Assembly: GCA_019925095.2 (NCBI GenBank)
Contig: CM034407.1
Span: 7,070,710-7,134,709, forward strand
Direction: 5' to 3'
Length of the DNA: 64,000 bases
Source of the DNA: Dendrolimus kikuchii
Lineage: Eukaryota > Arthropoda > Insecta > Lepidoptera > Lasiocampidae
Shown: positions 56,730 to 64,000 of the stretch, one piece after another
How the letters are laid out: each line of letters opens with the position of its first letter
Numbering within the stretch: the stretch's first letter is position 1
Position numbers and translations under genes: made by a program
The notes under the pieces: model-generated
What the model was told of the DNA's origin: nothing
Database searches by the model: none
The model's input: the letters and a program-made list of their open reading frames with translations, nothing else

Positions 56730-57010
56730 TTGTAATTACAAACTTCCGATGACCGAATCAGGGGCTAGCAACGCCGCCGCTTCAGCTGAAGACGTCAAAC
56801 GTCGCAAATATGGAGCCTTAGGACGGAGTTACATATTTGTGCCGTTTGGGGTTGAAACATTAGGCCCATGGGTCCGTCGGTAAAGAGTTTCTTTAAAGAC
56901 ATGTGTAAGAAACTCTTTGACACTACCCGTGATCAGAAGGCTGGCTCATATTTTGCACAACAAATAAGCATTGCCATGCAGCCAGCCTTCTGTGCACGCT
57001 CACCGTTGGC
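56730..57010 (+). pseudogene. Non-LTR retrotransposon protein C-terminus, frameshifted
   Basis: Frame one reads MTESGASNAAASAEDVKRRK then YGALGRSYIFVPFGVETLGP and stops. A one-base shift at about 56867 restores PSVKSFFKDMCKKLFDTTRD then QKAGSYFAQQISIAMQ. The pattern (KY..L..YxFVPFGVETLGPWG, then F..D..K......D.KAGSYxxQxISIAxQ) is what I recall at the C-terminal end of reverse transcriptases of certain animal LINEs. It is therefore read as a decayed element with a single frameshift, not a host gene. Nothing upstream or downstream extends it: at AMQ the similarity gives way to PAFCARS. The clade is not assigned. Confidence 0.55.
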
Positions 57011-57654
57011 AGTGATCTGCTATATAATGTATTTTAGTTTCAATGTTTTTTTTTTACTAAATCTTGGTCTATTAAGTACCACGTTATGAATCTTTATGTA
57101 ATTATTCATATAATTCATATGTCTTTTTACAGCTTCCTCTTCTGTTATATTCACCATCTTTCAGTGTTCATATAGGCATATGAGTGTCACTCCTCATTAC
57201 ATCATGACCATTGTCTACACTGTAGAATCTACAGTGATGTGGAGCAGCGATGCTTAGGTATTACGGGAGTGTTAACCAGTGTTAAACAATTAAACACGGT
57301 GGTTATATAAAATAATTTATGACTGATTACGCTTTGTTCCAGTTAATATTCATTGATGTTATTCATAGCAAACGACCCTATTACATACACACTTAACTTT
57401 TTTAACTCCTGACGTCAATTGGGATAGGTCTATTATGTTGGTTGTATAAGATGCAACATTGTAATTTATAGAGCTATTAATTGTATCATCTTCTGATATT
57501 TCAATTTAAATATCGTCATGGGTTTCTTTTGCTTTGATTTCATTGTTATGATGTGTTTAAATTTAATTAACATTCTTGCATACAGTCAACTAATTTTAAG
57601 CTTACGTTGCGTTATTTTTTCTCTTTTAAAGCTCAACGGTTCAATCACTGCATT

Positions 57655-57706
57655 CTTTTTTTTACTGCCTGAGTTCAGCAGACAAGCAGACGGCCCACCC
57701 ATCCAA
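57655..57706 (+). mobile_element. Family A 5' fragment
   Basis: Only TTTTTTTACTGCCTGAGTTC AGCAGACAAGCAGACGGCCC ACC remains. Confidence 0.6.
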
Positions 57707-59049
57707 GTATGTTCTGTTCATATTAATTAACAAAATAGATAGTACTTGCGAATTGGCCATTTCCAGTTTGCCTGTGGATCTATGAAACTAACAAACTAAA
57801 AATAAATCGTCCAGTTTGTATTACCTGTGAATTTTAAACAATTCATATTAGGAAATAATAAATTAAGATTAGCAGGATGTGTAGCATCCGGAATCGACTG
57901 TCTATTATCATTTATAATATCATTACCATCAGATGCTATATATCTAAACGATAATTTAAGATTTTTTTATTAGGCGTTCCTTCACTCCCAATGGTTTTCG
58001 GAGGATTGTCATCTTGTATTTGTTCGCATTCTACTTCTTACCCCATCTATCTCAGTGTATATATAATTAGTGTTGTTTAGTGTATATATCATAATAATTA
58101 GGTAACTTAAGGTTATAGAAACGAGACATTGTATAACAATAGGTTGTAATTGCTATCGATTATTTAGTAAGTTGTACTTAGATGCTTTTAATTATTTTTT
58201 CTATCGTTATTCGAGAGATGTCGTTATGTCATCAGTCGTCAGATCGTCACCTATTGTTAACAAGAATAAAAAATAATTGAGCTTAGTTATAATAACGCAG
58301 ATGGGGCTCGTAGAGTACGTACATTAGACATAATTATCATAAAAAAACAACAAGAGACATTTTTTACATTCGGAATAACTTTTTTGTCCATTGAGATAAA
58401 TTCTTTATTGTCTTCCTCAATAGCTTTGTTTTGGTAACAAACTGTGTATTTAAATTCTATTACATTTTTTTGATTCTTATTATGTATATTACTTATAACA
58501 GGATGAATTAAAACAAAGTAAACAGAATTAATCATTAGGTTAATTAAATACAAAAATGTATTTTTTTTATTTAATTAAAGTACATATTTAATGCATGCTA
58601 CATGAAAAGACCTAAGATAGCTAGAATATTATGTATGAAGTTAGAGAAATGATTTTTCAGACCGCCCGTATTGGCAAAGACGATGTAAGGGAAACTTTTT
58701 GATGTTCTAGAGCTATGCTGGACTCATTATCTTGATTACAGGTAGCTGAACCGGCTCAATCAGTATCAACACCACGATTTCACAGAAAATAATCGGGAAG
58801 CGGTTAGCCTTGAACTGATCGTGTTTCTTACTATGAGTGAGAGTCGCGATAGCCTACTCCTCCCTCCCCCTATTCCATTCCCCTATCCTAGAGAGGATGG
58901 GATCCCATTTCCCTGATTGTCTCTCTATCCTATTTCTCCTATCTCATTCCTTATAACCCATCCCCCTCTATTCCGTAATTTTGTGAACAAGGTTACAGGA
59001 TAATTTCTTTTATCAGTGACGTTCAAAGTAGTCGATGAAAGAAAAGATT
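57707..59049. other. No gene; pyrimidine-rich patch at 58850-58980
   Basis: CTCCTCCCTCCCCCTATTCC and CTCTCTATCCTATTTCTCCT are strongly C/T-biased on the plus strand. No repeat family recognised. Confidence 0.4.
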
Positions 59050-59305
59050 TTGTCGGCTTCTGTGATTGAGTGGGTTGAGCCTTTGCTGGAGGAGGTTACT
59101 GGAAAGTAGAAGTCCCAAGTACGATTCCTGCCATGATAAATTACAACTTAATTATAATTAATTGTAACGAACTTTTCGTTATTTGCAATGGTCTGGTGTC
59201 TGGGCACTGCCCCAGAGTGGTCCGCTGTACATTAATTAATAACACAAGCATAACCTGCTCAACTTGGGGATATACAATCTGTGTTATTGTCTGCAGATTA
59301 TTATT
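59050..59305 (+). mobile_element. tRNA-derived SINE, copy 1
   Basis: Head GTCGGCTTCTGTGATTGAGT GGGTTGAGCC has a box A-like motif and AAGTACGATTCCTGCC a degraded box B. The body shares TGGTCTGGTGTCTGGGCACT and CCCAGAGTGGTCCGCTGTAC with the other two copies. Most diverged head. Confidence 0.65.
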
Positions 59306-60654
59306 ACAATAAAAATACGCATTCAAATTTGTTACAACGTACCTATTTTTAAATACTGAACTAATTTAAAGGCTTATTTGCTTTCATTATTCACTTTATG
59401 TCTCGATTTGTGGTACTAGTGAACCCTATAGCTTTTTTATTACTTTTAATCATGCACTTACACGATCTGTTTATGTAATTTAGTGTTATTATGATTGATA
59501 ATAATTGTGTACACATAAGAAACTGTAAATGTCCGTGTTCATACCGGACTTTGATGGCCGTTTCGAATTTCGTTAATAATTAAAGATTTCACGGTAAAAT
59601 GTATGATGTATGGTAAAAAGCTTTCTTTATATTGTTTTTGTGTATATACTAAGTTAGGTTGACTGAACGTGTTCTTTAATTCCCAGGAATATTAATTATA
59701 GCTTTTTAGGGTTCTACAGCTGTTTTGGACAAAATGGATTCCTTACAAAATCGTCACGTATCGGTACGGCCGTGTATGCAAGTCATAGCCATTTTGCTCG
59801 TGAAATACTGGGTCTATATGGATAAATTTTGAATAGAAACAGTATTCTATATTTCCTCACTCACTTAATGAAATTGCGAAGAAATTAAAAATGACGAATC
59901 ATTACCAAATACTTTTTTTCTTTTATTTTTAAAGGGGCTTTGTTCTTTTTCGGTTATGTTAACCCCCTCGTACTTTTTCTTAATTTATTATAGCTTACAT
60001 TAAACTAACATAAAATTTAACGTGTGACAATGTTTGTAATGAGTTCCCCGCAGATGATGAGCTCATCACAAACTTCTACATTGTTCTAGCTTCTTGAGAA
60101 GCCGGAGAGGCCAAAATATAAAATATTGTACACAAGTCTAATCTCTCCAGACTTAACTCTCCGCGCATAACTTAATTCTGGCTGCCTCGTTCTGATTTTT
60201 TTTAAATTCAGTGTTGTATAAGCGTGTGGGGTTATTTTGTATATTTTTTAATTTACATATGTTTCCAATGTTGTAAAAAGTATGTACCTCACTTGTATCT
60301 TTTGGACCAAATTAAAAAAATCTGACAAAATTCGGGGTTCTAAAGTTAAAAAAATAGATACTTTCAGGGTAAATAGCTTTGAGCAAGATCAGTTGAGTAG
60401 TTTTTAAATTTAGATACTTTCGATTCAATACTTTTTTATAACCCCCAATGACCATTGTTTGACTTGGCCAATTTTAATATCGCAGTACAGATTGTATGTA
60501 GGTTATGGTGACAAAAATGCATTTTTTCTGTTAACTTGAAAAATTACGTTTGGGCAATTGGTCGCGTGTTGGTTGCTTTAGAAACAGTTGTTGCCCAAAA
60601 ATAATATACTATAATAAATAAATAAAACACACATATTGTATATCACCAAATTAA

Positions 60655-60860
60655 GCAAGTTACGCTTGTGTTATGGGTAATATACAACGGACTACTCTGG
60701 GGCCGATCCCAGACACCCAGACTATGGTAAATAACGAAGAAAATTCATTTTCGAAATTTACTATACCAGGAATCGAATCCAGGGACTTTGCGTTACAGCG
60801 AGGTAAGTCGTCAAAGGCTTAGCCCGCTCAACCACAGAGACCGTCATACTATAGCTATTG
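60655..60860 (-). mobile_element. tRNA-derived SINE, copy 2
   Basis: On the minus strand: GACGGTCTCTGTGGTTGAGC GGGCTAAGCC (box A TGGTTGAGCGG) and TGGATTCGATTCCTGG (box B GATTCGATTCC), followed by AGTCTGGGTGTCTGGGATCG and ATTACCCATAACACAAGC. The head looks Leu/Ser-tRNA-like but lacks a proper cloverleaf, so this is not a tRNA gene. Confidence 0.75.
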
Positions 60861-61711
60861 TTTACATTTAACAACTTATACGTTTTCTGAAAACAAAACT
60901 GTTCAATAATATAAAGTCTATCTTAGAAGAGTTATATTGTTCATGCAGTTAAATTGCATCCTAATGTACGCATCTTCACTATACAATCTTCTAAACAATA
61001 CGACAAGTGTTAAGAGTGTTTTATAATAACATAGACTTGAAAGCAACTCAAGTCGCACCTTTTCCAACTTTCCACTTATTTTATTGTCGTGCGAAGAAAC
61101 CTCGGGAATTAATAATCTAACTCCATTGTCATGTTTGTTAAGTTTTACATAATTGTTTGTTTCAATTAGGTGCAGAGAATAGCAGCTACGCAACAAAATG
61201 ATAATATAATTTGTTATGTAATTTTATGCATTTTATAATTATGTGTTTGTGTTACATTTTTTAATTTTGTATTGTGTTTAGTTATTTAATAAGAGATAGC
61301 GGGTACTTGAATGATCAGATATTCGAATCTCTGTCTCTGTATTTTATAATGTGCTTTGGATCTTAATACAAAGCATGCGCTAAGTTCAACATTCGTCTTT
61401 TATTATAAACGCTAAAGTTTTTTAAAAATGTCTGTCTTATATCTAAATCCATGGTCTCAAGATTCCAACCAGAATTATTTGTTTTACAAAAAATGTTCAT
61501 AATATTTTCAAATAATAAACTCGTAAGGAATATTTTAATTTTTGATCAATTTTTTTTTATACGGACTACTTCATGCAACATTTACTCTGTTTAAGCATCT
61601 TAGAACTTCTATAAAGTATGGATAAATGGGATTGCGTGATTCGAATATCGAAATTTCGGTAAAATCTTCTAAGCATATTTAGTAGTTTTAAAATTCTTAA
61701 TAATGGGGTGG

Positions 61712-61935
61712 TGTTATATGGTGGCCTCCATAGTTGAGTGCTCTAAGCTCTTTCCCACTTAGTTCATTATAATGCGGAGACCCTGGATTCGATTCCTGGT
61801 ATGGTGTATTGCGTAAACTAACTTTCCGTTGTTTGCTATAGTTTAGGTGTCTTGGATCAACCTGAGTTGTCTATTGTTTATTACCATAACACAAATGTGA
61901 TTTATTTAACTTAACGCTATATAAAAAATAACATC
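61712..61935 (+). mobile_element. tRNA-derived SINE, copy 3
   Basis: GGTGGCCTCCATAGTTGAGT GCTCTAAGC and CCTGGATTCGATTCCTGGTA in tRNA-like spacing, then TTTAGGTGTCTTGGATCAAC and ATTACCATAACACAAATGTG matching copy 2. Confidence 0.75.
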
Positions 61936-62086
61936 ACTTTACACTCAAATAAACTTATGGACATAATAGTCATACTTTAACTGCTTTAAATGCTTGTTTT
62001 TTAAGGTCACTGGCGATAAATCAAACCAATAACGATATTTTTATTCGAAAAATATCATATTCCTGTGATTATATTACAATCCAAGC

Positions 62087-62311
62087 TTTTTTTAAGGCGG
62101 GGGGAAATGCATTTCGCACACTACCGGGTCCTTTACTAGGGATTAAACCAAAGTGACGAGAGGTGAGACCACGAATGGGCACCAGAGTCAAATCGCCGGC
62201 TTGTGTGGAGACTAGAAAACTCAATACTCCACTAAAACCACCCTCCTCCCATGTGCCCCGCGCTTACGGTAGGAAGAGCGTGAGACTTAGAACGTAGTTA
62301 CGCTCACGCTG
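62087..62311 (-). mobile_element. Single R1-like 3' UTR unit, minus strand
   Basis: Reverse complement matches the array unit at 33660-33866 along its whole length. It starts upstream at CAGCGTGAGCGTAACTACG, includes GGAGGAGGGTGGTTTTAGTG and GGTGCCCATTCGTGGT, and ends in the CCGCCTTAAAAAAAGC poly-A. A dispersed, 5'-truncated insertion of the same family. Confidence 0.85.
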
Positions 62312-62878
62312 AAATTATTACAAACCTATTACCGTAACCTTCGTATACCTTTTTAAAGTTAATATTTTTAGGGAACGATTTTTAGTTTGTCCCAGAAATC
62401 GAACTGAATATGAAATTTTTCTTCACGTCTATTATAAAAAAATTATAATTGAGCTGCTATTCAGTGTATAACGTATAACCCTTTTGTATTGACTAGTTTC
62501 ATAACTTACGTTCGTGCTGTGAACAATTTCATAAACCATTTAACAGATCAAATAATCTCAATTATAACAATATCAATTACTTTATACTCTATCTCTGAAA
62601 CGAAAAGTAATTAAATACCCATACGAACAATGGATCTGGAAATAGCTCGCAAACCGTGAATGAAATTTCTTTTTGTATTATTAATCATACATACGAAACA
62701 GATTGTTTGTTTGTTCTTAATATAAACATAGCTAGAACTATTTTTTATTGTTGAGATTTTTCATTCCCCCTTTTGTTTATTCTTGTTTTAATTTCGGTAC
62801 ATCTAGAGAAATTTATTTACTAGTTGTAAAATTATTAGGTTTAGTTGTGAAAATTAATATTATGACACTATCTATGAA

Positions 62879-63200
62879 ACTATGTTTTAACGGTGTTAAG
62901 CGTGGTAATTTATTTGATTTTGGTTATTCCGACGTTTCGGCCACTTTTCAGTGGCCGTGATCACGGAAGACACAGATGTCAAGTGTCAACGAGTATTGTT
63001 AAAGTTTTATTTAGCCTACCGCCAACTTGTTAATTTTAATTATTTAGTTTAAATTTTGTTTATGGTTATTATTTACTCTATGGGAGCCTAATCTAATTTA
63101 CCACCGCTTCGCAACATGTTATGGCTTGAAGAGAAGAAACTTCGGAATAACCAAAATCAAATAAATTACCGCGCTTAAAACCGTTAAAACTTAGTTTTAT
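62879..63200. mobile_element. TIR (MITE-like) element, complete
   Basis: About 320 bases with ~60-base terminal inverted repeats. The left end has GTTTTAACGGTGTTAAGCGT GG; the right end, reversed, has GTTTTAACGGTTTTAAGCGC GG. Both continue GATTTTGGTTATTCCGA. The middle holds TTTCGGCCACTTTTCAGTGG CCGTGATCACGG, itself containing palindromes. No transposase. Confidence 0.75.
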
Positions 63201-63624
63201 TATGTATACAACTGGCGAAAACTTAAAAAAATATTAATATGACACTGACAACTAAAGTCTTAATTTTTAAGTAATTAGGTGTAAATATGTTGTTTTAAGT
63301 AATAAAGCGTTGGTTGAATGTTTCAATTATGTTTTTCCATATTAAAACGTAATGGAGTAATGACTTTAGCGTCATCAACTGTAGGGTTGAGAGATTTTTT
63401 CATGTTTTTATTGGGTAATTGTTATTCGTAGTATTTTGCTTCCGTGGCTTTGTAGGCTCTGGATAAAAATCACTTGATCGCTAATCATTTCTGAAAACTA
63501 GTTTAGCTATCAATCGATATTTCTCACATATGCAATAAGTAATTTCTTTCCAGTTTGCGCCTCAAGCAAATCTTTTACAGTAGGTTTTCCCCACATATCC
63601 TTGGCATATTTGGGTCGGTTACAA

Positions 63625-63922
63625 TCCCGTGGACTCCCCCCCCCCCCCCCCCCCGTTGAAGAAAAGGGTACCCTACCCCGGGAGTGCCCTCAATGAGAGC
63701 CAAGCGTAAGGGTGCCACAGATGTAATACCTATGGTTTAGTTACTGTGGCACCACATACAAGCGCATAACAGAGGGACACAGGTTAGTTTTAGTGGGTAG
63801 TGTGATGGTCGACCATACTCCGTCCCTCTGCTCGCAGGCCACGGTGGGCATCCGGCCGATCAGGAGTCCCACACATCTCTCGGTGTAAAGCATTCCCCCT
63901 GCGTCATCAAAAAAAAAAAAAC
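63625..63922 (+). mobile_element. R1-like 3' UTR with poly-A, different subfamily
   Basis: Begins near a 19-base C run (63636-63654). It contains TTAGTTTTAGTGGGTAGTGT and ends AAGCATTCCCCCTGCGTCAT C plus 12 or more A. The layout and the -AT(T)CCCCC-GC- poly-A junction parallel the 32661-33071 and 33434-33659 tails. Confidence 0.6.
63636..63654 (+). repeat. 19-base poly-C run
   Basis: GGACT followed by 19 C and then GTTGAAG. Marks the left edge of the R1-like 3' UTR at 63625-63922. Confidence 0.9.
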
Positions 63923-64000
63923 GGACGCTGACAAACGTTAAATAACAAATTCTAATATTATTTACATATAGAAAATAACAACTTATCACCTTACTTTAAA

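Noticed and set aside
60740..60860. tRNA gene candidate on the minus strand
   Set aside because: Box A and B are present but acceptor and anticodon stems do not pair, and two sister copies share a non-tRNA body. Called a SINE.

Overview
The window looks like insect nuclear DNA, most likely from a moth or butterfly (Lepidoptera). It is AT-rich, has no operon-like gene packing, and is full of decayed mobile elements of kinds I associate with lepidopteran genomes: RTE-clade and R1-clade non-LTR retrotransposons, Helitron-like elements ending in a GC hairpin plus CTAGT, tRNA-derived SINEs, and many short TIR/foldback elements. The order is inferred from this repeat repertoire; no species call is possible. 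No host gene with convincing exons was found. The only protein-like stretches not explained by repeats are two short open segments on the minus strand near 50.3-51.0 kb and a few AT-rich ORFs.

Layout. 0-9.2 kb: short RTE and LINE 3' ends, Helitron-like elements, and a ~300 bp dispersed repeat (family A) nested in another repeat. 9.2-9.7 kb: a solo LTR with a TATA box and 4-bp target duplication; a second copy lies on the minus strand at 34.6-35.1 kb. 15.2-18.7 kb: the best coding object, a nearly full-length but dead RTE retrotransposon with an intact endonuclease domain; its reverse transcriptase has lost the catalytic-site segment. 19-24 kb: Helitron-like family E and family A copies, plus a GC-rich block. 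24.5-26.1 kb: a minus-strand R1-clade remnant interrupted by the tail of another LINE. 27.5-30.9 kb: two head-to-tail copies of a minisatellite-bearing Helitron-like element (family F) inserted in a family E element. 32.0-33.9 kb: an R1-clade 3' end followed by a tandem array of its 3' UTR, inserted in another dispersed repeat. 35-50 kb: mostly AT-rich unique DNA with foldback elements and repeat fragments. 51.1-52.3 kb: a third family F copy, minus strand. 56.7-57.0 kb: a frameshifted LINE reverse-transcriptase C-terminus. 59-62 kb: three copies of one tRNA-derived SINE. 62-63.9 kb: an R1-type 3' UTR unit, a 320 bp TIR element and a further R1-like 3' end.

The sequences do not form a pathway. 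What links them is element biology: nesting, self-insertion, 3'-end arrays, and expansion of a different minisatellite in each copy of one transposon family. Nothing here is clearly a new functional system. The most unusual signals are the copy-specific minisatellites of family F and the R1-type array whose junctions all carry the same 14-bp word.
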